Positions 20,871 to 29,571 of a stretch of 45,864 nucleotides of DNA are shown in pieces; position 1 is the first letter of the stretch; each line of letters begins with the position of its first letter. The stretch is taken from contig CAMPET010000079.1 of the NCBI GenBank assembly GCA_946803715.1, positions 131,327 through 177,190 on the forward strand, read 5' to 3'. Source of the stretch: Beroe ovata. Taxonomy: Eukaryota > Ctenophora > Nuda > Beroida > Beroidae. The notes below the pieces were generated by a model, which saw only the letters and a list, made by a program, of their open reading frames with translations, did no database searches and was not told the DNA's origin. The translations under genes were made by a program, and so were the position numbers.

Positions 20871-23507
20871 TCAAAAAGTGTACATGAACTTATTCACTGC
20901 CCTTGCCTCACTCGGGCTACACAGTTTCAGTAGGCTAGTCGGTTGATCCTCGTCCGAAAACTGGACAGATTCAGTGCTGAGCAGGTAGCTGAGTTGAAGT
21001 GGATCTTCCTCCCCTTCTTCCCCCTCAGTATCACTCCCGATGTAGATACTGCCCGATTCCAGACTGCTGTGAGACGATATCGCCGAAGTGGCGCCGTCAT
21101 GGCGCGCCGTGGCGCACGCGTCGTCTGACGGAACCTCAGCAGCGGCGGGAGACGGAGGCATGTCCCTCGTTGGGGAGGGGAGGACGGTCATGACGGACTC
21201 GTCACTCTCCGAGACAGCCTGGGTTTGAGTGCTGTGGGTACGTGAGAGGGCAGGGGTCTGGCACGCTATGCTCACGGCTGAGTTCACACTGTTTGATCTC
21301 TGTAGAATAGCCGCAGCAGCGGTTGAGTCGGACTCCGGTGATGTCTGTGATTTCCGGGAACAAGTCGAGTCTCTGAATCTCCGAGGTGAGACATAAGTTG
21401 TACTCCCTGCGGTGGATGTAGTAGAGGAGGAGGAATCTCCCTCAGTTCTCGTTTTCAGAGAGTTACTCCGCTTCTCGTATCTCGTGTTACGGGATGATCG
21501 GCGACCGAGAGTCGTCACTCCCGTCCCCCCTGACTCCGGCGCGTCCTCCTCTACTACCAGGTCTCTCATTGAGAGTCGGGAATGGGTAGCCGCTCTGCTC
21601 CGGGGTCGTCCATCCCCGGGTGAAACTGGGTTCAAACTGACACAGGATGGTTCCTCAAAATTGTCGGAGTAATTGTACTCCTGCATTGAGCTCGCCCGAC
21701 GCAGAGAGCTGTGCCGGGAAAGTCGGGATTGTGCATCTCTCTCCTGGTAGTCTTTATGTGGGGAACCGGAGAACTTTCTGGCGGACGATCCTGCTCTAGT
21801 GTCACGAGACAGTGTGTCTCGTATTGGAGACACACCTTGTCTCGTAGGAGACGTCACTCTCGTGTCTCCATCCAGTGAGACATGGCCAGTATTAGCTAAC
21901 GCCTGCATGGCAGCCAGAACCTGTGCCATTGTACTGGAATTGGTACTCTGGAGATGGTTGGCGGTGAGTGTCTGACCTCCCTGGATAACTGTGAAGGGGG
22001 CGGTGCCAGATAGTCTATTGAAATTGTCCGGTGAATAAGTGGAGGAATCGATCCTCCTATTGGGCGAGAACACGGGGCTCTGGTCTTGCCAAGCTACCCG
22101 CGGGGCCGGTAATGTGTCTGTCTGTGATTCAGTACTGACCAGGGTTGGTTTGACAGGCTTTTTCACTGGTTCAACTCTTTTCCGAGTTGTTGAGGGAGTT
22201 GATGAGAATAGTTTCTCCATGATCGAGCAGACGGATTGTTTATCTAAATGTTTGGAGAGCACTTCTGATGCTTTATCCGGGCCGAGTCTACTCAATCTAA
22301 GGATGTAGCTGTTTGTCAGACCGTACTTGCCGATTCCAAGAACTCTCGGTTTATGTGGCTTCTTCACTTTGGTTTTTTTCGGTGCAGTGGGTTTTCTAAG
22401 TTCATTCACCAATTGATTGTTCGAGGGTCCGCCCGAAGGCTCAGCACCAGTCGGAACTAAGTTCGGGTCTAGAAAGTCGGTTAGATAGGTCAGCTCAGTC
22501 AAGACGGCACGAATCAGATCAAACTTCTTGGGATCATATCCCCTACTCTGTAGATCGACATCAGATGATCTGCGATTGACTGGAGACATCACTGGACCCA
22601 CAGGAGACATAATGTCTGAGGGGACTTGGTGATCAAGTCTAGAGGAACAGCGTTGTGGGGAAGCAACTTTCTGGTGTGACTTGGTGGACTTATTTGTGTC
22701 GCGTGACGGTTTGTTCTCCACAAACACATCGTCCTTGTTGAGGGGAGCTTGGTAGAAAAGTGGCGGCGGGTTCAGATCCGTCTCATCCCTCTCCTTCTCG
22801 GAATCGACGGATTCTGGAGTCGCGATTTCCGGTGTTGAATCGTGGAGCGGCGGCGCTGGTGACGCGGATCTGATATCCTCCATCACGGAAATAACGTTCT
22901 TCTCCGACTTCAGATGCGAGGAAACTCCGAGTGTGGAATCGTGAGACTTCTCGGCAACTTTGGTGAGAGCCGGAATGTGGTGAACGAGATTCTTACCGTA
23001 GTAGAACAGCTTCACCTCAACAGCTAGTTTAGCAACACGTGTTCCCATCAGGTTTTTGATAGGATAACTGCCTCGCAGAGCATCGTTACAGATTGTAGTG
23101 GGTTCAGAGCTTGTTTTCTCGCGCAATGAGTCCATGAGTTTTGCCAGAGAAATGCCAATCGACCCCACATACCTGGGTTTCTTCGTTACATCGTCAGTTA
23201 AAACCAGAAATAGGGGTATTTCAGAGAGCTGCGACTGAGCTGACTCGAATGAAAGAGGGAAGAGACATGATTTCCCCTTGTTGAAGACAATGTCTCCATT
23301 TGAGTTCCTAAGTTTCTCCAACTCTGTCAAATAATCGGGACACTCCGCTATCTTACTCTGGATCTTAGCAATTCTCTCTGGCGATGTGATGTAGATTGTC
23401 TGCGCGGGGAAGTCGAGCAGTCTGAATGAGAGGGAAGGGAGGTGACACTCGACATCGATACTGTATACCTTCCGTACGAAGACTTCTATCGAGAATAACT
23501 CGTCCAT
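20871..23507 (-). CDS. MAP10: MAP10, microtubule-associated protein 10
   Basis: A single uninterrupted reading frame of 878 aa from the methionine of MDELFSIEVFVRK. An upstream in-frame ATG at 23558 would add 17 residues, but the family's conserved N terminus begins at this LFSxE motif, so I prefer the inner start. Conserved N-terminal blocks include LSFRLLDFPA, FNKGKSCLF and GSYPIKNLMG. A basic block, KPHKPRVLGIGKYGLTNSYI, lies in the middle. The rest is long, Ser/Thr/Pro-rich and probably disordered, with repeated SPTR and SPxR motifs. Human MAP10 has a similar length (about 905 aa). By family it binds and stabilises microtubules at the spindle and midbody. It is intronless, unlike RC3H and ACAP nearby. 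Confidence 0.88.
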   Translation of the reverse strand: MDELFSIEVFVRKVYSIDVECHLPSLSFRLLDFPAQTIYITSPERIAKIQSKIAECPDYLTELEKLRNSNGDIVFNKGKSCLFPLSFESAQSQLSEIPLFLVLTDDVTKKPRYVGSIGISLAKLMDSLREKTSSEPTTICNDALRGSYPIKNLMGTRVAKLAVEVKLFYYGKNLVHHIPALTKVAEKSHDSTLGVSSHLKSEKNVISVMEDIRSASPAPPLHDSTPEIATPESVDSEKERDETDLNPPPLFYQAPLNKDDVFVENKPSRDTNKSTKSHQKVASPQRCSSRLDHQVPSDIMSPVGPVMSPVNRRSSDVDLQSRGYDPKKFDLIRAVLTELTYLTDFLDPNLVPTGAEPSGGPSNNQLVNELRKPTAPKKTKVKKPHKPRVLGIGKYGLTNSYILRLSRLGPDKASEVLSKHLDKQSVCSIMEKLFSSTPSTTRKRVEPVKKPVKPTLVSTESQTDTLPAPRVAWQDQSPVFSPNRRIDSSTYSPDNFNRLSGTAPFTVIQGGQTLTANHLQSTNSSTMAQVLAAMQALANTGHVSLDGDTRVTSPTRQGVSPIRDTLSRDTRAGSSARKFSGSPHKDYQERDAQSRLSRHSSLRRASSMQEYNYSDNFEEPSCVSLNPVSPGDGRPRSRAATHSRLSMRDLVVEEDAPESGGTGVTTLGRRSSRNTRYEKRSNSLKTRTEGDSSSSTTSTAGSTTYVSPRRFRDSTCSRKSQTSPESDSTAAAAILQRSNSVNSAVSIACQTPALSRTHSTQTQAVSESDESVMTVLPSPTRDMPPSPAAAEVPSDDACATARHDGATSAISSHSSLESGSIYIGSDTEGEEGEEDPLQLSYLLSTESVQFSDEDQPTSLLKLCSPSEARAVNKFMYTF

Positions 23508-24503
23508 TTTGACATGCTGCAATGTTGGGTTACGATCAAAATAACCGATCCAAAACAAACAACAACTACGACCATCTACCTATACACTGTACAGTATACA
23601 GCCATCAGAGGGTTGCTATTCATTGGGACTGAAGGAGTGATAAATTAGTGTGATCAAGTAAAACTGTCCAGGGGACAAATTCAACTATCGCGCGATTACA
23701 AAATTCCGAAATTCACGCGTACGCGCGTATGTGTTAATATGGATTGGCGCGCACACATTCGCTCGATCAAATCACCGCCGCCTACATAAAATACTATCCG
23801 TTATCATAAAATTTTCACGTGATAGAAAGTAGAGTGGCACATAGCCATGTATTATGGAAGCAAAATCAATATTGAATATCATGGCTAATATGCAAGGGAG
23901 AGATATAACACTATTGTTAAATCACTGTTTCACAAATCAGTGTGTTTTAGGTACGCACTGATTTATCCATTCAGGATGTCATAGGATGCTATAATAGGCT
24001 TGAAATGCAGGTTCGAAATGCAGGTAATGACGTCCGAAGTCAGTAAAAACGTTTGATCTCAACCACAGGATTACAGGCAAGCTCAGGTGAAAGTTGGGGA
24101 AAGTTGATAACCTCTGATGGCTGTTTTATCAGACTCATTGACTGAGGCAATAATGGTAAGAACATGCGATCAATGATTTCAACCCAAAGATCCTGACAAA
24201 TCAATGAGAGCTAAGAGAACCGTTCATATTGAGAAGTGTTGAAACGGAGTACCGCATCAAATATAAACTGTTCAACATGCAAACAATTAAAAACTCTGCA
24301 TAGTGATAAGGCGATTATTGTCAAGTGAAACAACTCATTGGAATTTTGCCAGAAATGAGCAGTACTGAGAACCTTTTCTATAAATTGATCACCGTTTTGA
24401 ATAGCCGGAGATTTAACATCTTCTTCGCTGCGCTGCAGGGATCCAGTACACGATTTGAACTCACTCCAGTGATTCACTTCTGTTAAAAGCTCGATGCCCG
24501 CTG
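23508..24503. other. Intergenic, MAP10 5' flank and TIM22 3' flank
   Basis: No gene was recognised. A frame at 24211-24477 has no support. The MAP10 promoter should lie near 23560-23900; I saw no TATA box or RFX site that I would assign to it. Confidence 0.5.
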
Positions 24504-25280
24504 CTAGCTCTTCATGTACGCATCAATAGCGGCCGAGAAAGCGGCGAAGCCGGCACAGCCCAAACAAGCTGGCATGATGCCAGCTCTCAGCCCCATGCCA
24601 CCACCCACAAGACACCCGCTATATAAACTGTTCTTGACATCACTCTTCGCTCTGTAACTCTCTATCACACACTCTGACCCTGATAGCGCTAGTCCTAGGA
24701 ACCCGAAACTCCTCCCATACGATTTACTGCGGGCTAACATTTCCCGGTAAATGTCCCGCGCAGTTTGCGGCTTGTCGGTCACCGGCCCGGCCAGATTCGG
24801 GTCTATGGCGGCAGTGAAAACACCAAAAAACACGCCCATCCCAAAACCAACAACTCCTGCCATACCAGACTTGAACGCGCATGATTCCGAGATACTCTCT
24901 ATTTTCTTCTGAAACAATGGTAAGCATTCAGTATGATAACTGATAAGTACTAACTACATGGTAGTGATGACATAGTGGAACATGCTAACTACTAACTGAT
25001 AGGCTACTCAGTGGTGCACACAGACTATATTCATACGACACTCAGCTGCACTTACCTCGACATTAAGAAGACACTCAGCTGGTAACACTTACCTCGACAG
25101 TCGACATTAAGGAGACACACAGCGGGTGAGACTCACCTCGACAGGGTTGTTAGTGACTGGTGAACTGAGTAAGCCGCTCTGTAGAGTGCTGTCAAGGGCT
25201 CCTATCCGCTTACTGAGCCGTGAAATTAGATAACCGGGTGGAATGTTGTCAGGCCATGCTTCCTTGTCTTTCCCTGACAT
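24504..25280 (-). CDS. TIMM22: TIM22, mitochondrial inner-membrane carrier translocase channel
   Basis: Two exons: 25137-25280 (48 codons, phase 0) and 24504-24908, giving 182 aa (human TIM22 has 194). Conserved blocks are ESCAFKSGMAGVVGFGMGVFFG, GVFTAAIDPN, ECVIESYRAKSDVKNSLYSG and GFAAFSAAIDAYM. They give the four membrane segments of the Tim17/22/23 fold and include cysteines in the positions of the family's intermembrane-space disulfide. TIM22 forms the channel that inserts metabolite carriers into the inner membrane. I chose MSGKDKE as the start; the open frame extends 42 residues further upstream to another ATG, so a longer N terminus is possible. Donor-like sites are repeated in the intron. 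Confidence 0.95.
25046..25140 (-). repeat. Triplicated splice-donor segment in the TIM22 intron
   Basis: On the minus strand TGTCGAG followed by GTGAGT or GTAAGT occurs three times, with exon ends at 25137, 25093 and 25056. The segments between them are imperfect duplicates containing gtgtctccttaatg and gtgtcttcttaatg. Only the first donor keeps the frame; the second and third run into an in-frame TAA. Confidence 0.8.
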
Positions 25281-26125
25281 AACTACTTTTGGGGAGTTAT
25301 AGCATTTTATATCATGTAAAGAATCCTTGGGCCATTTCGTTGTTCCTTTGTTTTGATACGTTTCAATTTTGATTCTCACTCATTTATCTTATCAAATTCA
25401 TTCAGTATATCCAGAATTTAGTGTAGCACGCACACTTGACGGGTGTTCTAGTCTATCATATAAAGAAATAAGGCACTTATAAGAAATCGTTTTTTCGTAT
25501 ACAAATAACTCGACCAAATGGAGTTAAAACACCGGGATTTTTTGCAAGGCGGTAGAAAAATAAATTCCGCTAAAGACGATCACTCGATATTGTTGATACT
25601 TGATTTAGGTATTAGATTTTTCGTAATCGGCGTTCAAAGTTGGGAAGAGGGTTGTGAAAAACGACTATGCGATGTAGGAATAAGCGTTGCTAGGCGACGT
25701 AGTCTGCATTTCTGTGAGATTGTTCTGCTTCTTTTTTCAAACTTTCCCAGGACTTGAACAAATGACACGATTAATCATTATATTGACAAATCTATGTTTT
25801 GTACTATCTGGAAATTGGAAAGAACTTCATTTGAGTTTTATAATCTAAATGTGTCAAATGAAGGGGCAACTTCTTTCAATTGAAAGATTCGGGATTTGGT
25901 AAAACACGACATGATTCATAACAAAACATGAAAACAATCACATCATGATGAGTTGTAAAAAATTCAGCTTTAGAGGGGTCTCTGATCGTTAACATTTTGT
26001 GTAGCTCTAGATTTGATTTGAGCACTTTTTGTTTCACTGTCCTGTCACAAAATGTCGTATAATTCAAAATTACAAAATATTGAGACCGAGGAATACAGAC
26101 ATTGTCAGACAATAGACATATTCTT
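25281..26125. other. Intergenic between TIM22 and the carotenoid oxygenase
   Basis: Contains copy 2 of the dispersed repeat (25451-25655). The TIM22 promoter and the oxygenase 3' UTR should lie here. The open frame at 25518-25757 is repeat sequence. Confidence 0.55.
25451..25655 (-). repeat. Dispersed repeat, copy 2 (inverted)
   Basis: Reverse-complement counterpart of 7090-7290, sharing ctcgaccaaatggagtt, ccgggattttttgcaagg and tagatttttcgtaatc. Just to the right, gttgctaggcgac (about 25687) resembles an X-box with a one-base-shorter spacer. Confidence 0.8.
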
Positions 26126-27784
26126 TCACACACCATCGATCCATATCCCATGGAGACTGAAGGGAACAGTTATAGGAGTGCTCAGAATACAGATAACCTC
26201 TAAATTCTTAGCATCCCAAACATATAAGGAAGTTGAGTTATCAGAAGAATCTAAGACTGGTGACAAAATGACCCCATCATCTTCTTCACTAGAATTAGGT
26301 CTCCAAACAAAAACAGGTTCCACCGGAAATTTACCCTCATCTTCCCATCCAATACTTGATTCTGAACACATATCAACTTTCATAAGACCCATTGCATTAT
26401 TAGCATCGTGATTCCACGTTTGAAGATACACAAAGCAGTAGGGTAAACCTCTGTATGCATCATTTATATACGGAAACTCAACCTCGAGGTTTTTGGGCGA
26501 CCACATGATAGGATATTCGTACACTTGTCCCTCCTCAGTATCCATATTGAGTATGAACCTGCGGATCCTAAACTTTGTATAGGGCTCCCAGTTATCTTTG
26601 TAGCTATAATTTGGGTCTTTCAGGTTATTGATGTTTAAAATTTCAAAAATATTCTTGTCAGGAACATTGGATATATCCTCAACAGTAGGATAATCCACCA
26701 CAATTTCTAGTTCACCCTTTTCATTATACCTCTCAAAGCTGTTGAAGATATGCTGAGCTTCATAGGCACCAAACTTGAATGATTTTCTTTCACCATCTTT
26801 CATAGAGACAACATCAAAGTAAGTTGGTCTCAATGGCTGAATTTTGATATTCTGCGAAATATCTACAGGATGATTCATCTCAACAAATAGGCTAAACCTT
26901 GGAAGGACAACATAGTTTTCAGTTCCACCAAGAGTATGTACAACTCTTATGTCACCATTCTCTATAGGAACTTTTCCAATAAACTTTGCAACTATTTGTC
27001 CATTCACATCTTCTCTGTACCGATATAAGTGATATGCAGGACCATCATTCCCACTTATGATGCCCTTGTCATAAGGTATAACAATCTTATAGTTAATACT
27101 GTCCCCAGAGGAAGGATGTCTCCAAAAATGACTTGCAGACAGAATTTCTTTTTCAAAGTATCCTGTATTGTCAGAAATGGTCACATATTTATCCAGAAAA
27201 TTGAGGGTTTGATGATCAATATCTATATACAAAGGACTTTCAGCAGTAATAGTTACTTTTGAGTCCCTCAAGTTCCAAGGGGCAATATTGTTGTTATCAG
27301 GCTTGTCGTCATAAAACATGACCCTCATCATGTCAAATATTGTCAGAGGAGGTTCGACCTCACCAAGATGAGGCATAGGAACCAAGTGACCACTTTCAAC
27401 AGTTCTGTTATATATGCCACTTTTCAAAAATGAAGCTGTAAACATAGCTTTAGTATCCTTGAAAGACCATTTATGGACTTTGCTTAAAGCATCAACCATG
27501 GTATTGACCCTTCTTTCCCCATATTCAAATATACCAGGTCCTACACGATAAAGGGACCCATGAAGCCAATGTGGAACATTGCCATAAATAATCTGCAGTT
27601 CTACATTAGATACTTCCTCTAAGTTAGATTCAAATAACGCATTTGGGGGCTTCCACTTCTCAGGATCATCAGAGAAAGATGCAAACTGGGTACATTCTTC
27701 AGAGTAGCAATAATCCTCTTGATTCAAGATCTGAGTGATACATGAAGCAATGAGGTAAAGTGAAATTGCTTGCCACTGACTCAT
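26126..27784 (-). CDS. Carotenoid cleavage oxygenase (BCO/RPE65 family)
   Basis: One open frame of 552 aa, the usual size for the family, with no intron. The four iron-binding histidines of the seven-bladed propeller can be placed: H223 (in WRHP), H283 (in VVHTLGGTENYVV), H345 (in AQHIFNSFE) and H545 (in FSLHGIW). N-terminal LHGSLYRVGPGIFEYG is also typical. The family cleaves carotenoids or apocarotenoids oxidatively using Fe(II) and O2. Two features are unusual. Residues 1-21 look like a signal peptide (QAISLYLIASCITQIL), whereas animal family members are cytosolic, ER-associated or mitochondrial. The PDPCK motif of vertebrate members is absent; the region reads DDKPDNNN. Substrate cannot be told. 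TIM22 lies downstream on the same strand. Confidence 0.92.
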   Translation of the reverse strand: MSQWQAISLYLIASCITQILNQEDYCYSEECTQFASFSDDPEKWKPPNALFESNLEEVSNVELQIIYGNVPHWLHGSLYRVGPGIFEYGERRVNTMVDALSKVHKWSFKDTKAMFTASFLKSGIYNRTVESGHLVPMPHLGEVEPPLTIFDMMRVMFYDDKPDNNNIAPWNLRDSKVTITAESPLYIDIDHQTLNFLDKYVTISDNTGYFEKEILSASHFWRHPSSGDSINYKIVIPYDKGIISGNDGPAYHLYRYREDVNGQIVAKFIGKVPIENGDIRVVHTLGGTENYVVLPRFSLFVEMNHPVDISQNIKIQPLRPTYFDVVSMKDGERKSFKFGAYEAQHIFNSFERYNEKGELEIVVDYPTVEDISNVPDKNIFEILNINNLKDPNYSYKDNWEPYTKFRIRRFILNMDTEEGQVYEYPIMWSPKNLEVEFPYINDAYRGLPYCFVYLQTWNHDANNAMGLMKVDMCSESSIGWEDEGKFPVEPVFVWRPNSSEEDDGVILSPVLDSSDNSTSLYVWDAKNLEVICILSTPITVPFSLHGIWIDGV

Positions 27785-27970
27785 TGTAGCATACCTTCCC
27801 CTCCTATGAGGATTTGATAACTGAAAAATTGAGATAAAAATTCATATATTCAAAACTATAAATATAATGAAATAATTCCGACCATCATCCATATTAGCAA
27901 ATGATATGAAGATCAATTATGCAAATAAATGAAAATGAAAATGATGAAATTATTGTCGGCTGTCTTGTGT

Positions 27971-28021
27971 CAACTGTCGAGAATTTGGCTATTTGCGCGC
28001 TTAGATTTATTCTCAGACAAC
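27971..28021. mobile_element. Degenerate TTGTC-type MITE fragment
   Basis: Shares CTGTCGAGAATTT, a GCGCGC core and TTATTCTCAGACAA with the intact family members. One end is eroded. Confidence 0.6.
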
Positions 28022-28128
28022 AGACAATCGCTTTGCAGCTAGGCTTTTATTAGTGGTCAAACATGAGTATCATCAGACAATTGAATTTGAAATTGATGAA
28101 CGTAAACGTAACCAACATATACCATCAA

Positions 28129-28189
28129 TTGTAGGATTTTACCCTACCGTCAGTACGCGCAATCTTCATTCCGCCAGGAAATTCTACAA
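28129..28189. mobile_element. Short TTGTAGG-type MITE, internally deleted
   Basis: A 61-bp element from TTGTAGGATTTTACCC to TTCTACAA. Flanks ataccatcaa (28119-28128) and atatcatcaa (28190-28199) match at nine of ten bases, consistent with a 9-10-bp target-site duplication. Confidence 0.75.
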
Positions 28190-28505
28190 ATATCATCAAA
28201 TAATTGTTATTTTTAAAGAAGGTAAGAAACGCCCGCGCCGCGCACTGGCGGGCACATATTAAGAATGTGGAATAATGTTATCTATGTACGAAATGAAATG
28301 ATTCCATTCAATACACCCATATGGTCAAAGATCTATCTCAAATCATGTTGTGATCTATCCTCAGGCTCAACTACCAACTATCATGTTAGAGTTGGAAATA
28401 CATAGTGTTCCATAATAAGTCTGAAACAGGTTTAAGTAACTGCACAGTGAAATGCAGACCACAAAATGAGTCACCATGCTGAATAAATGAACTCACTCTT
28501 ACCCA

Positions 28506-28645
28506 TCAATAATCCCATCATATAATCCCATCATAATCCCATCAATAATCATAATCAATAATCAATAATCATAATCCCATCATCAATAATCAATAATCAT
28601 AATCCCATAATCAATAATCATAATCCCATCAATAATCCCATCATG
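28506..28645. repeat. AATCCCATCA/ATAATCA simple repeat
   Basis: Irregular tandem words such as aatcccatcaataatc and aatcataatcccatc over about 140 bp. Confidence 0.85.
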
Positions 28646-29082
28646 ACTACTGACTACATAATCTATACTTTATTGAACTCAGTTGAAGATACCTGAATAA
28701 TGGCATGTCAGTAAGGAACAATGTTAAACTGAGAATAAGTCAATAAGACAATGAGAAGAGATTCAGTAATCAGTGCAGCATCAGATAATTACAGATATTC
28801 GATTATTTGATGCTATTTTTTGCAAATTTTAAAAAGGAGGGAAACGCCAGACGAGATGCGCGGCGTTCCCTATCAGGAAAACAATCATAACTCTTAATCT
28901 AGAGGTTCCATTGCAGCAATTTTTACACCATTGTCATGTAAAAAATTAGAGCTTTATAATGATATGTAATATAAGGTAGGCTAGTGAGAAAAATTCTCGC
29001 TGATTTCCAAAACGCGCGCCGCAAAAAATTATCTACCTAATTATTAACCATTAATTTCCATATGCCATAAACCCTGTGTGAG

Positions 29083-29146
29083 AAATGAGAATATAAGTTT
29101 GCATTTGCACCGCGCGCGCGCGAAACAAAGTTCTCGATAGAGTTTT
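29083..29146. mobile_element. TTGTC-type MITE fragment
   Basis: Contains GAGAATATAAGTTTGC, a CGCGCGCGCGCG run and GAAACAAAGTTCTCGATAG, the internal part of the TTGTC family in the 8567-8697 orientation. Terminal repeats are lost. Confidence 0.6.
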
Positions 29147-29158
29147 TATATAATTAAT

Positions 29159-29258
29159 TTGTAGGATTTTACCCTACCGTCGGTGCGCGCGATTTTCAAT
29201 CCGCCCGGCCTTGCCAGGGATAAAATCCCGCCAGCAAGGGTAGGGTGAAATTTTACAA
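29159..29258. mobile_element. TTGTAGG-type MITE, full length
   Basis: A 100-bp element from TTGTAGGATTTTACCCTACC to GGGTGAAATTTTACAA, with the family core GCGCGCGATTTTCAATCC. No convincing target-site duplication remains. It lies about 310 bp upstream of the ACAP-like start codon. Confidence 0.8.
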
Positions 29259-29571
29259 TATATAATCGATTGACAAGTTTTGGCCTTCGATGAAGGCGCG
29301 CGCGAGAAACAGGTCAGGTATCATCTGACAAAGTAAATTATAAGGGGCGCACTATAGGCACCCAGCCCTATTATATCCTTTAACATATATTTGTTTTGAT
29401 CTATTCTACTTATTAATACATCCCCTTTTGCACAAGCTGTATACAAATATTCCAATTGTCCCATGCTGAATTCATCTATAATTCTGTCAACACTCCACAA
29501 TTGCTTATAATATAGTGTTTGCTGTTGTGTTGATAAATGTGACTGTCAGTCCACCTTGATAGGACATCCTA

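Larger units (their letters stand above)
27785..29571. other. Intergenic between divergent oxygenase and ACAP-like genes
   Basis: No gene was recognised. It is densely seeded with element pieces: a degenerate TTGTC MITE (27971-28021), a short TTGTAGG MITE (28129-28189), an AATCCCATCA-type repeat (28506-28645), another TTGTC fragment (29083-29146) and a full TTGTAGG MITE (29159-29258). Both promoters should lie here. Confidence 0.6.
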
